DNA of 64,000 nt from Capitella teleta. Its lineage: Eukaryota; Annelida; Polychaeta; Capitellidae. This document shows positions 8,701-20,400 of this stretch, one piece after another. Under the pieces are notes generated by a model that made no database searches, was not told the DNA's origin, and saw nothing but the letters and a program-made list of their open reading frames with translations. The stretch is taken from positions 29,586 through 93,585 of the forward strand of contig KB293691.1 in the NCBI GenBank assembly GCA_000328365.1, read 5' to 3'. The position numbers were made by a program, and so were the translations under genes. Within the stretch, counting starts at the first letter, position 1, and every line of letters begins with the position of its first letter.

Positions 8701-10493
8701 CGCTGAAATTGACCCTAACTCGTCTCAAGGTTTGCCTGTACTGGCCATAGCAATATCTCAGAACATTAAGCCACTTCTTCATTCCCTTGACGCAGTCTTC
8801 GAAGTAAATTGATTTGAGTCCACTTGAAAGACTCCAATTGCAGTCTGATTGCCTCGTGAAACCCATGCTAAGTTCATTGCTTGGCCGCTTGCATCGCTGC
8901 TGACCGAACACTCCGCTCCGCCTACTTGGTGTTTTGAGTCACGTCCGGTTTGTACTCCGTTGTTACTCCAATACTTCAGGTAAAGGCAGGCCCTTAGGAT
9001 ATTATAATCTTAAGTCAAGTATGTACCGAATTAAACCAGACAGCTTGAACCATTTTTAAATACGACATTTAATCATGCGCCTGCAATGGTGATCAAGGCT
9101 ATTTTACCCATGACCCTTAATTCAGTAAGAGTGCACACGGGTGAACTTAAAAAAAGGGAATATGTGACTCTATAGATATAATTATCTAACAAAACATATT
9201 CATTCCAGGAATGGATATCTTCTTACAGGAAGGTTGACTGAAGGTGCAAGTAAAAAACACCTTCAGCATAATTACACCCCATCCAATCCTTCAAGGCGAG
9301 CTTCCGGAATTGATCGCATTTCATCCTAACAGTTGCATAACATTTCATGGGAGATTATTGCACATCAAAGAGGGGTTCCTCCGTCAGTAACGAGGTTATC
9401 AGGCGAAAGAAACCCGATTATGTCGCTCTTTCTGTCCTGTTATGCACGCATGTCGAGATAATGCCTAGTTTTACCTCGCTCATCTCAATGCACTGTTCAG
9501 ATGTATACTGTAGCAAATCGATATACATACCAAGGACATTCGGTGATGAAAGAACTCGAATAACGTGTTCATTCTCATCATTGTTGTTTTGATATATACA
9601 ATCCCAATTGCTCTGCCTTTTTCAAATGGTGTGCATGATCCGCCCGATTCTTCGTACACTTTGTTGAACATTGAACTTTTGGAGCTGTGAGCTCAATTCC
9701 CATTGGTGTCCACAATCTGATTATCACGGAAAACTGCGAGAGTTCTCTCTTTCGTGCTATACTCGCTTTCCCAAGTGACTCCCATGTCATTTACGATTGT
9801 GGAACTGGGTTTTTTTTTGTTCGGTTCTCTCTCAAATGTACTGCAATGGTATGTTGATAGTATTACCCCAGATGAGTGTTCTTTGACCAAAAACTCTGGT
9901 GCGACGCAATCTTGCCGAACCCATTGTAAACGTCGCAATAAAACCTCACACAGGCCACTCAAGGCCTCTCACCAAACGTCTTAGTCACGTACTCATTTCC
10001 CGTGCAATCCAGTCGCTCTGTACTCATACCACGCGGCGATCTGCTGTGGCGTTAATGGAAGCATGAATCTTAGTTCATTCAGACAAGCCAGCGTACAAGA
10101 TGATATTATATAATCATTACCAACACCGAGAGAGATGCGACGTGGTACTGCGCACCCAAAAGGTAATCAACCTGTCATGTTACGACTATGTTTTACATCA
10201 ATTGAAAACCTTTATGAGCACCTGCTTTGAGCTTATTTGCAATAAAGATAAGAGAGAATATGCCGGTCAGAACTACCCTTTCATCAAAATCATACTTACA
10301 TATCGACTCCATACGTTCGTTGTTAGTACTTGGTTCTTCTCATCCAAATCAAGGATTTGAATCAAAGCCAGCCCATAACGAACGCTGACTGTGTCTGAAG
10401 TATTGTAGACAGGTCGACCGACAATCCCGACTCGCTCGTAGTTCTCCAGCAAGAACTTGATTAAGCGCTTCTCATCGGACATCATCACCGTAG
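5293..10493 (-). CDS. Nicotinic acetylcholine receptor-like alpha subunit, module B with the shared first mature exon
   Basis: Exons are 10300-10493, 7953-8062, 7443-7897, one of 6709-6795 or 6433-6519, 5959-6077 and 5293-5790. With the candidate exon at 26520-26574 they give a 505-residue protein, normal for a nAChR subunit. The order is signal peptide, beta-sandwich ligand-binding domain, four membrane helices and a cytoplasmic loop. Loop D NVW, loop A LYNY, the 13-residue Cys-loop, loop B SWTYDG and loop [12 protein letters not shown] are all present, so it should bind acetylcholine as a principal subunit. The pore mouth reads PESPAK in place of PDSGEK, the Pro-Ala-basic pattern of anion channels in this superfamily. 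It has two TM2 exons. Whether it works as a homomer or with module A is unknown. Confidence 0.96.
5959..6077 (-). CDS. Module B exon: TM3
   Basis: 119 bases. It encodes [19 protein letters not shown] and the post-TM3 run [14 protein letters not shown]. Acceptor ctttcag, donor gtaggt. It is nearly the same protein as the module A TM3 exon. Confidence 0.95.
6433..6519 (-). CDS. Module B alternative TM2 exon a (downstream copy)
   Basis: 87 bases, symmetric phase 1, acceptor caacag, donor gtatgt. It encodes [20 protein letters not shown] then AASSVPLIG. Pore numbering gives Val 7' and Leu 13'. It is interchangeable in frame with the exon at 6709-6795. Confidence 0.93.
6709..6795 (-). CDS. Module B alternative TM2 exon b (upstream copy)
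   Basis: 87 bases, symmetric phase 1, acceptor aacag, donor gtaaac. It encodes [20 protein letters not shown] then AASSIPLIG. By my count 26 of 87 bases differ from the other copy, but only three residues do (7' Val/Ile, 13' Leu/Val, and Val/Ile near the outer end). Both copies therefore look protein-constrained. Including both would keep frame but give two TM2 helices, so mutually exclusive use is expected. Confidence 0.9.
7443..7897 (-). CDS. Module B exon: ligand-binding domain (Cys-loop, loops B and C) and TM1
   Basis: 455 bases. It holds the Cys-loop ([15 protein letters not shown]), loop B SWTYDGF, loop [12 protein letters not shown], and TM1 ending [14 protein letters not shown]. The donor gtaagg follows directly after the pore-mouth motif. 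Confidence 0.97.
7953..8062 (-). CDS. Module B exon: loop A region
   Basis: 110 bases, phase 0 start. It encodes [16 protein letters not shown] and ends [10 protein letters not shown] plus two bases. Acceptor cttccag, donor gtgagt. It has the same length and phase as the module A exon. Confidence 0.95.
8261..8367. repeat. Short inverted repeat with a nested hairpin
   Basis: A perfect 14-bp arm (CTGGAAAATAGAAC) at 8261-8274 is repeated inverted at 8354-8367. Between them lies a second perfect stem, TTATGATG-GG-CATCATAA. It could be a tiny palindromic MITE or an RNA hairpin in the intron. Confidence 0.7.
9238..9266. repeat. Small hairpin in the receptor intron
   Basis: Perfect 9-bp arms CTGAAGGTG and CACCTTCAG around an 11-base loop. 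Short enough to be chance. Confidence 0.5.
10300..10493 (-). CDS. Shared first mature exon of the nAChR-like gene
   Basis: 194 bases, entering in phase 1 and leaving in phase 0. It encodes the N-terminal helix and first beta strands: [18 protein letters not shown], then [15 protein letters not shown] with an N-glycosylation sequon (NTS), and [12 protein letters not shown] with the loop D Trp. Acceptor tttatcag, donor gtaagt. It covers what vertebrate genes split into two exons. Joined to either loop A exon it gives the conserved W-x4-W spacing. Confidence 0.95.
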
Positions 10494-12360
10494 CTGATAA
10501 AACAATAAACAAGTCAGAATTAGCGTAATTAATATATAAATATATTCAACGTGGTGTAATTGGGCATAATCATGGCTTGAAGATTATTTATAATATATGG
10601 CATTGGATTATAGGAGAGAACTGAATTAATTGAAAGGTGTATGCAATACTGCCGCTACATAAATGTGAGGCATGGGTTATATTCCATAGAGAAATTACGT
10701 CTTTAAAAAAATACAACAAAAAAAGAATGCAAATAGATAAATCATTAGGGAAAAAAAAGGCAAGCAAAGCACACGAGGGATTAAGAATAGTGAGAAATTG
10801 GGCATAAAACCCAGCCTATGTTTGGTATGTGCTGTTGAATTTAATTGTGAATAAATGAAATTCAAATGCATTGTTATATCTGACAATCTCTCTCCGAAAT
10901 CTCTCATCATTGGATATAGGCTAATAGCATACCATTGCCAGTCTGATTTCCGTGTATGATAATATTGGCGTAATTGTGTTTGTAATAAAAGCCTGGTGAC
11001 ATAAGCAACAAGGGATTTCATGGCCCAATAATTATTGTAATTGGCAATTGTTACAAATGAAAGTGCCAATTAATATGACGGTAACGTACACAGTTAACTG
11101 ATTTTGAAACTTGTAAACTTATAGTAAACATTTAATCGCGCTTTCACTGAGGATTTTAATATCTAGATTCACAGGTTGATGACGCGTTTTACCTCTTGCG
11201 TAACTAGTATTATCTAGCTACATGAAACAATATCCAAATGCTGAGATAATAACTGAAAGATGTCCTAACGGGCCATAAGGCTATCGAATCCAACGAATGG
11301 CATAATTGACATAATTACACTTTGCGTAATGTTAGCTATGCAAATAAAGTGTGCTTGGTACTTGAAATCACTCTTATGTAGATGTCGTCCGGCATTTGGG
11401 CCTCCATGTAACAACGAATGTAAATGGCGAAATCCCTCGGGTCATTAGAAGCCATCCAACATGTTTCACTTGGATTCTCCATCAATTAAGTAAGAGACCT
11501 ATTTGTATTACTGGTATGTTATAAACCTAATATCAACCTATCAGCGATTATATCTCACGCGCAGTGATGCGAACACGAGGGGAAAATGATCCAGAATTTG
11601 ATTTTATAAAAATAAAAATCGCATTCCATAAATTCGGCACTGCGATGTAAAGAAATGCTTATTGGGGGAGGGGGTGGTTATCAGGAAAATAGGCTCCTTG
11701 ATAGCTAACTGAATCTATCGTTTAGAAAATATTGATGCTGCCAACAAAAGAGGATGAACTCGATTGGCAACGTTGTTGATTCAATTGTAAGTGGATGAAT
11801 CGTGCAAGCATATTTCGTTCAGAGCTTGGGCCCAAAAGAGGTCATGAATAATGTAATGTCTGCAGCATAGTATGCGGCTTCCATCACGAAAATCGGCGAA
11901 ATCAACGCCGAAGAGGTGCAAAGCTTCTCATATAAGATGCCTCATTTGCATTTAGAGAGCTTGCTGTAACCGCTGATCCCGCGCCGTTCGATATTCACAT
12001 TTTTTTATGCCAGTTCTGACGGCTAAATTGAATCTGTGTAACATCGTCAGCATTGCAGCTTTGAATATTGTTTACGTCCAGAACTGCACTAATGTTAACG
12101 TAGCGCCTGTTTGTGGCACTGATTGTGGACATAAAATATATACGATAAATCAAGCAAGCTATGAGACTTAAATTCCAGACTGATTATACATACAGCTCAA
12201 TGAAATATATAGTCATTGAATTATTATAACTGAAGACTAGATGTGGAATTATCATTGTTTGATGTTAGATCCTGACGAAAACCTTCAAAATGCCCCCTAG
12301 CTCTTTCTCTACAAGTCCTTGAAATTACCATAACGGGATTACAGCACTAATTCAGCAATT

Positions 12361-12399
12361 CCACACACACACACACATACACACACACACACACACACT
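12361..12399. repeat. (CA)n microsatellite
   Basis: About 19 CA units with one interruption. Confidence 0.95.
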
Positions 12400-15300
12400 T
12401 CGTTTGCACCCACCGCAGAGAAAAGACAAAAACACAAGACCGAGAAGTAATCTTCCGCAGGAAGAAGTCGCTCCAAACATTCCACAGCTGGAACATCCCA
12501 ACCGGCAGACATTCCACAATGACTCACTTTGGACTCAAATTCCTCCGCTTTTGTTTAGAGCATTCAGTAATAATTTAAAAGCCTCAATAAGTCGGCTGCC
12601 CAGAGCGCAAGGTATGCGTGTAGCAGGTGATCAAGGAGGATGGTTGAGGCTGCAAATGGTATTGGAATTAGTCCCAGAAGAAATTGCACCAGGTTAGGGT
12701 CTGGACAAGGCACGCAGTTCGTTCCGGCGGGCTCGATCGCCGCTATTGGTCGATTGGTAGCGCGTGAAAACGACACACGCAATGAACACTTTTGCTGCAC
12801 TCTACTGAACTAAGAAAATACCACTTTTATGGCTCATGCGGATCAGAGGCAGACATGATTCCACCCAGGTAAGTTGCGTGGCTGGTTCTGCAAATGTACG
12901 CGTGGGATCTGGTTACGGTGCCCTTGGTACAGGATGGTTCTATGGTTGGTCAACCTTGAAGAGTGTGTTCACAAATTCAAGTATGTTTATGCTGTTTCAT
13001 TATCAAGTTTGTTCTGCATGTCTGTTTTGTGGATTGAAAGGTGAACTGGAAACTGTATATTACTTAATGCCGCAATTTAAAATTTTCGAACTAAATAGTT
13101 TTTCCCAATCTGAACACTATGTATACGTATGTTCAATGGCACATAATTAGATGTTACCACGGCTGCTATATATCATATAACATTACCAACTCCCTCCCGC
13201 CTTTATAATTATCAACAAAACAAAGGGATTGACGACAGCCGACCATGGCGAACATTTTCTATTTTCTATCTATTTTCTATCTATTGTCCACCTCATTATT
13301 CAAATTTCAACATTTTGTGATAACGGGTTCTACTTTAGGTCGAGAACTTTTCAAACAACCCTCGTATATATAAATACGAACCTTGTGTCCACTCTTGGAA
13401 TCTGGTTATAAGCGACATTGGTAGCCGTGATCACTGATTAGACCCCTGGACTTGTTCACCAAATTAAGTTACTCCGCTCAGTAAAGACTTTGCATTACCC
13501 CGTGTTAAGCCCGAGATTGGGGCAATTGCAAAAGATGACATAATATTTATGTAACCTAGCTTGGGTAATTACAAGTCGAAGAAGGTGGTCGACTGAACGA
13601 GATTAACAAGTAGGAATCATGTAATCACAATCTGTTCATTACATCAAAAGCAGCCAGTCCACGGACTGCAGAAGGTGAGTTACATGATCAATGGTATTAG
13701 GGATGTCATTTAGCAGTTATCGTAAGCAAAGCATGCAAGCAGCATCGACCAGACACCGCCCCTTGTCCTGGGTGCTATTTATGATAGTGGTTGGCATGCA
13801 ATCAGAGTCTATTTTCCGCATCAGGTTCTGCCACAGGAAGAGTATTAGGCCCTCATTTCGAGCGCGGTCAGAACGGAGTCAAACGGAGATTTGCCCGCTC
13901 CAAATAATATCGCCCTACCCCCTGCTCGATTTGTGGCGCGTTGTGATACGCATCTCGGGTCATTTGTGATGTACGGTTCGTGATAAGCCTATAAAAACGG
14001 ATGATACGGGAGGCGTATGACAGTCGCAGCACACTTCGCGCGGCTTTTACGAGCAACACAGTGCCTGGCAAGCGTGAATCTGCAGTCTGCTCGGCAGCTT
14101 TGGCGCAGTTCTGGGTCGCAAATTGGACAAATAGGATGAGTGCAGCAAATTGTGTTAAGACGAAGCGAGGGAAGAAGGCGGTCTGCAGAAGACGAACCTT
14201 AATTTCGTATTACGGCCATCTCTCTTTGAGTCTTGCGCTGGCAGCATTGTTTTTTGGCGGTCTAGAATGCAAAGCGGGAACTGTGTGGCTGAGAAGATGA
14301 AGTCATTGCATCTTCAGTAGGGAATCAATAGAGAAGAGGTGCATTCTACCCGCGAGGAATTGATTTGGCTAAAGATACCACAGAGACAGAGCTGCAAACA
14401 GCACGACATGGCAGTTCAAGGAAGTGCCGACACAATGCACAGGAAGAACGAGGATGGCATATGCAAATGCGCCTTTTCCTTTATGTATAGAGTGCGCTGG
14501 TGAGTGATTTCGACCAAAGCAGAATAGAGGCAATTAAATGTATCGATGCATCCTACAGCTGCAGCTCCCTGCTTATTGCTGCCCTTCCAAGCGCACACTG
14601 AGGGTCGTGAGAGGGTCTTTTGCTGCAGCCCCTAATCACGGAGCCCAGTCCTTTCTTCTTTCAGACTGGCCTCCCTAATGCCCCTCGTCCCCTTCAAATC
14701 GTTCCTCTCATCACTCGCATGCTTTTTCGCAATATCGGACGCCAAGGCCAAGTAATTGGCTTCAATGATTCCAAACTGCTCCTGGGAGTCCAAACCAACA
14801 AAAAGCCACGTCACCCAGCAGCCATTCACCTGCAACAATGACAGCCATTGACAGCAACGGGCCAATTTACTACTTCCCAGGTGGGAGCCGACCAAGTGTG
14901 ACGATCGCCTGAGTGAGCACAGGTAGTAAGCTGCCAGGATCGCTGTGTTATGATTGTCAATCAATTTGCCATCGGGTACTAATCACCCCTCGAGCAACGA
15001 AAGACACAGATGAGAAAAAAAAAGTATGGCACGAACGAACAGCGTCTGCTGCAGTTGACGCCATTCTCTGGCCAATTGCTCGTCTGAAGAAACACAGACG
15101 AAAGACTGGAATCGGGGCGACACTAGTGCCGATTGCGCCTCTGTCCATGCATACAGACCAGATCAATTCGCTGTTTCGGCCTCAGCAATGAGCGTCGCTG
15201 ATTATCAGTATTTTTCCTCTTCGTCTTGAAGATCACGACAGAAGGGAAATGGACCACGCTCATGGCTCCCATGGGAGCCCCTCAGAGCAGCGACGCCAAG

Positions 15301-17400
15301 CGCGGTCTGTCCGGCATTTATTGACATTTTAGTGAGATGGAACATGGAGTGAAGTCAGGGTGACAAGCCGGGGTATTGGCCGGAGCCAATGATCATTATG
15401 CGCTTTGCCAGTCTCCATCCACTGATGCCCTGATCGATATAAGAATCAGATTGCAGTCTCCAAAACATATTATGGCAGAAAATTTGGTTATCTGCTCGTA
15501 ATGCAATTTTCGGATTCAGCGCTCTGCCTTAATTAACTAGCTGCTTGTGGCATTATCGCGATCAAAGTGGAGGCCGAGGGCAGAGGACTCAACGAACCGT
15601 TGCTAAAGTGAGCGACGCAGAAGGCTTCAGCCTCGTCCAATCGTAATGCCATTATTCATGTTTTGTAGAGTTTCATCCAGTGGCAACAGCCAGAAGGGGC
15701 CCCGACATGCATAGGTCGACATCTTGTCTTGGACCAACTCAAGTGCTGCTTAGCCCCACCGCTGTGAGCCCCACATAAGACTGCTCCAAGCTGAAGGATT
15801 AGCGATGTGCTTGTGTTTGCAGTGACGCTTGCCATAGGCAGGACCATTAACATGGCTCCTTGTAATACTTTTGAATGCTTGGCGATTATCTTTGGATTTT
15901 CATCGTGGTCGTGCCAGCTAGAACCACAAGCATTGATCCACGCTTGTGGGCTACATACTCGGCAACCCTCTGCGGGCCTCAAAACAATTTCATCATTGTG
16001 CTTTGCCATCAAGTTGATCAGCGCCACTGTTACAATCAAATAATGCACAAAACGTATCAAATCTCATTCAGCAAGGGACTAGCTTGAGAGAAAAAGTCCA
16101 TAAGAGAAAAAGGGGTGAGGCTGAGGAGCCTCGCGTCCTTCGTTACAGGGCGTAGAAATCGCCTGTGGGGTTCAAGGAAATCGATCTGGCTCAAGATTTT
16201 AGGGAAGAATCAATCAATCACGAAATGATCGTCTGGATTATAGACGACGAAGACGAATTGAATTGGACACGAAAGCAATCAAAGAGTTCTCTTGATTGAT
16301 AGTTCGATTTGTAATTGATCAGTTTGATGATCAATAATGAGACCGTTAATTGCCATTGTCTCTTAAACGGCCCATGAAAGGAATTCAATATCGCTTATTT
16401 CACAACGGCTCGGCCTCAGGTACGCCGTAGCATAGAACACTAATGCACCCAACCTTATATCCCTTTTGTTATGAACCCATGATATTAAAAAGAAGAAGAA
16501 CTTTATTCAGAATGTGATTATCCTTCGTGCCAGCGTTAATCTATGTGATGCCGTTCTCATTCTCATTATTCTTTTCCTTCTTCCTGCTCAACTAACGCCG
16601 TCTGTTTTCTGATTACAACCTGTATGGCTTTTCAAGAAAATCTTAATTGGCTCCAACGAAGACTGAGCCTGGCGTCTGCAGCAACAAAGTAGATATGACT
16701 ATGGAGTCTAGTATAGTAGAGTGCTTGTGAATTCAGAGCAGGACGGAGGCGTCAGGGATTGGAGGTCATTGGAACCAGGCCGAAAAGCATCTACAGAATG
16801 ATCTCAGACAGCGTTATAACGAGATGTCGGAAACGATCAAAGAGAAAAACGGTCCTGATCAACATTGACAACCGGGGAATTCAATGCCCATATGACAGAG
16901 TTGAGGATAGTAAACGTACGTGGGCTGAATCAAGAAAAGTATACAGTTTGTATGTTATTGATTCATGCATAAGACACACTCACTAACAAGCCTTTTGAGA
17001 GTTTCCCATTCATGGAAAAGAGGGCGCTGGTGCAATGTATCAGACAGATCCAATCTTCATGCAACCCCGTATCCATTATATCCAGGGTTTAAATTGATTT
17101 GCCCTGACGATTGTACTAATACGGTAAGAATAATAGCAGGGGCATGCCAGGATACTGACTTGTTCATAACCCTAGCGCATGGTATCATTTAACGGGTCAG
17201 GGAATGCGGGCCACTACTTAAGCACGACGTCCCCCCTTGAATAGCCAAGCCCCTCCATCAATACCCAGCGCCAAATCTCCCCCAATATATTCCAAACGTA
17301 GAATCGAATGATCAATAAGGCGTAAGATATGCCCGGGTGAAATGATGTCGTGGGGGCTTCTCTCCGTCGTTGATCAGCGCCTAAACGCAAGAGCTCCTTA

Positions 17401-17456
17401 CGAGAGAGAAGAGAGGGAAGTGAAAGGAGGAAGAGAGAAGAGAGAAGGAGGAAGCT
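17401..17456. repeat. GA-rich purine tract
   Basis: About 55 bases almost entirely A and G, mixed GAGA and GGAAG units. Confidence 0.85.
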
Positions 17457-20400
17457 GGTATGATACCGTGGAAGGAGGGATCGATACTGGTGTCCGATCA
17501 GTTCTTTGGTTGCTCCTTCCTCAGATCAAATAAAGGTCAAAACGATGCCTTTGATTTCGTTTTGGCTAAAGGCGCTCCTCTTACTTCATTATCCATGGTT
17601 GGAGACCTAAAAATTGAGGGACTTCGGCGTTCGAATTTGGGGAGATAACGAGGGGTGCGTCAGTGTGTGTATCGTTGCTGTGTCGTTGATTAGCCGTCGA
17701 CTGACTAATGAAGCTAGCGGCCTCTAATCAGTCCTGTTGCAAGCTGATTCTGGCAAAGGCTCATGGGGGGATTAGCCGATTGTTCAATCAATACCATACC
17801 TGACTAATTAGGACTTCACCCTCGCGCCAACAAACAGAGACACGTAGCAAGAAATGGAGATATTGGGAAAATTCATCAAGAACTGAGGAAGCTCATTTAT
17901 ATCGGGTGTATTTCGTACGAGCTAAACATGGCGTCATATTATATAATTACCCAATTGCAACTCTGATTCAGCTATTCTTCCACGACCCGCAGTGTGTTAT
18001 TCGTGTAAATTGCAAAAAGCGTTAATTTTCTGCCCCACTGAACACTAAGGAACATTCCAGAAATGCATAAAATAGAAGCTGCTAAGAGCTATGCATCTAT
18101 CACCGGCCTTCTCCCCTCCCCTGCAAATGCACACTGTCGATATTGCAGATGACCGTCGGATAGCAAGCAGGCGCTTGACGAGCGCGAATTCCCGATAATT
18201 CGCTCGTCCGCGCCATCCGCTGACTGATGTGCCGAAAGGCCAAATGCTGTCTAATAAGCTCATATGTGAACATGACTGGCTGAGATTGGCTGCTACTTCA
18301 GCTGGCAAAATATGGAAGAAGCAAAGCCCAAGAGAACGCCCCCGGCGAAATGCTCTCGGGTTGAAAGGGCACGACATTGCAGGAAGGTCTGCGCGATTCC
18401 CATCCCCCATCTGTCATCCCTCACTTGAGGACGTGTAATATCATGCAGTACGAGTGCACAGCTGACTTAATATAAACGCAGTTTAGGCGCAGTCTCCACA
18501 GCCTTGATTTCGTGCCGGCATGTGAAAAACAATAGCAGCACTCGTTGGTAGCAGGCGGGACCATTTCCTCTGGGTCCCCTCCAGCGTGTACATAGAGATC
18601 AGCCGAAACCAGGGCTCCAATAGCGGCATGATTGTGCAAAGAGGTTTCGTCGAAGATGTGACGCAATCAAGAATCGGTCGTTTCAGCGTACCATACCAGC
18701 CAATGGAGTGGTCAGTAGAAACGGGTAGCTGCTTGATGGGGTAGTTTGTGACAGTGCTCATAACGGAGTGGCCTCTGGTCAGCCGACTAAAGGGATGCAA
18801 TGGCATCAAAGCCAACGCAGATAAGGAGGCGGGATCAGCGAGGTCTGAGTGTGGCGTATGGGCAGATAGATGGCAGGAGAGAGGCCAAGGGCCAGGGCAT
18901 GACATTGCAAAAGAAGGCAATCGGATGCAATGGTAGCTGCTTCTTAAAACTCACATCCATCTCAGAGACTGTGTACACAAAACAATATTGGCAAAAGCGC
19001 TTTGCTATAAATGGAGATGAGAACTGGAGTATCTACTGGTAGGCTCCGGTTACAATGCACCGATGAATGCAAGAACAACATGGCAACAGTTCATGCTTCG
19101 TTGATCAGAGCTATTGGACAAACAGAGGTACTCGCAAGGGAACATATAGCAATCCCACCCGCCACTCTAAGGAGTTCTGTTCAATCGCATGCGTACTTCA
19201 AGGACCAGGCGATGCGTGTGGACTAATGGATGCGGGGCCAACAAGGACAGCATTTTGGACCGGACACTTGGGTCCGGACTGGGCTCTGGCCATTGAAAAG
19301 CGGGACATTGATTGGCGAACGGCTCTATTTGCTGCGCGAGATGGATTGTGAACTAATGCTGGTCGGCGGTGCCCACAATGGCCCGATGAGCCGTGCAATT
19401 CGGCGTCCACTCGCTACAATACAGACAATAAGAACGCAGAGTGACCGAGGCTCTAGCGGCTGGATCAAGACAGGGAGATCAGATTAGGCCCCACACTCGA
19501 TGGGATCTGAATGCTAACCCAATGCCTTAAATCAGACTTTGGTTTGGAGTTTCCTTGTTCAATCAGATTTCGAATTGTAAGGCCGTCAGCTGCGCTATCT
19601 GATGCAATAGATCAACTTATTTAATTCCCTTGGCGTATGGAGGCCTGGATAAAGAGCTCGTTCGTGGCTCCATTGACAAGAATTGCTGGGGTATTAAATA
19701 TATCACGCGGCTGTCGCCGCTGAACAAAGAACCGGGTGCTGAGAAGAGGGGCCTGCTGATCAATTTGCACAACTCCTCACGACGCTTCTACACGCATATT
19801 TTTCCAACATGGTGGGGAATTTCACCTAATTTGACGGTATATTACACGACAACTAAAAAGGATACTGGCAACAAAATAATAAAACACTGTAGATTCTACA
19901 TCATCTACTCAGAGGATAATAAACTTACCTATGGTGTTTTGCATAAAGTATTCGACAAAAAGACTAAAACGAAGGCATAAACAATTTAGCATAGATGCTC
20001 TGGACCTTAACTGAGGGTGCTCGTGATAATCGTTGACCAAGCCAGACTGAATAGTTGATGACTGGTCACCCGGTGCCCATCATAGTCTCCCGTGAATACC
20101 AAATTGTGGCAACACGAGAGGAAGTTTCAATAATTGAGCTGCATATTCTGCTGTACGCATTATGCGTTATTTGCAGAGGGATTTCTTTTACTTCCCCATA
20201 TGGAAAACGCAAAAGAATGCTGAGTAGCATCATATGCACGCAGGTGAGAACAGGTGAATTCCGCTGCTCCTCCACGCGCTGCTCAGCTGCTCGGATTCCG
20301 GTTTCAGAAACGACAGAACGCTGAAGGGTAAATGACAGGTGGGTGTTCTCTGCTGCCTCTGCCCTCAAAAAAATAATTAACATGCAACCCCTGCGTGTCT

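Larger units (their letters stand above)
8063..10299 (-). other. Intron of the receptor gene (2.2 kb)
   Basis: Separates the shared first mature exon from the module B loop A exon. It holds two hairpin-forming inverted repeats, listed separately. No additional exon was recognised. Confidence 0.7.

Noticed and set aside
19630-19980. 116-residue plus-strand open frame
   Set aside because: No recognisable domain, no promoter or poly-A context; length is within chance for this less AT-rich block.
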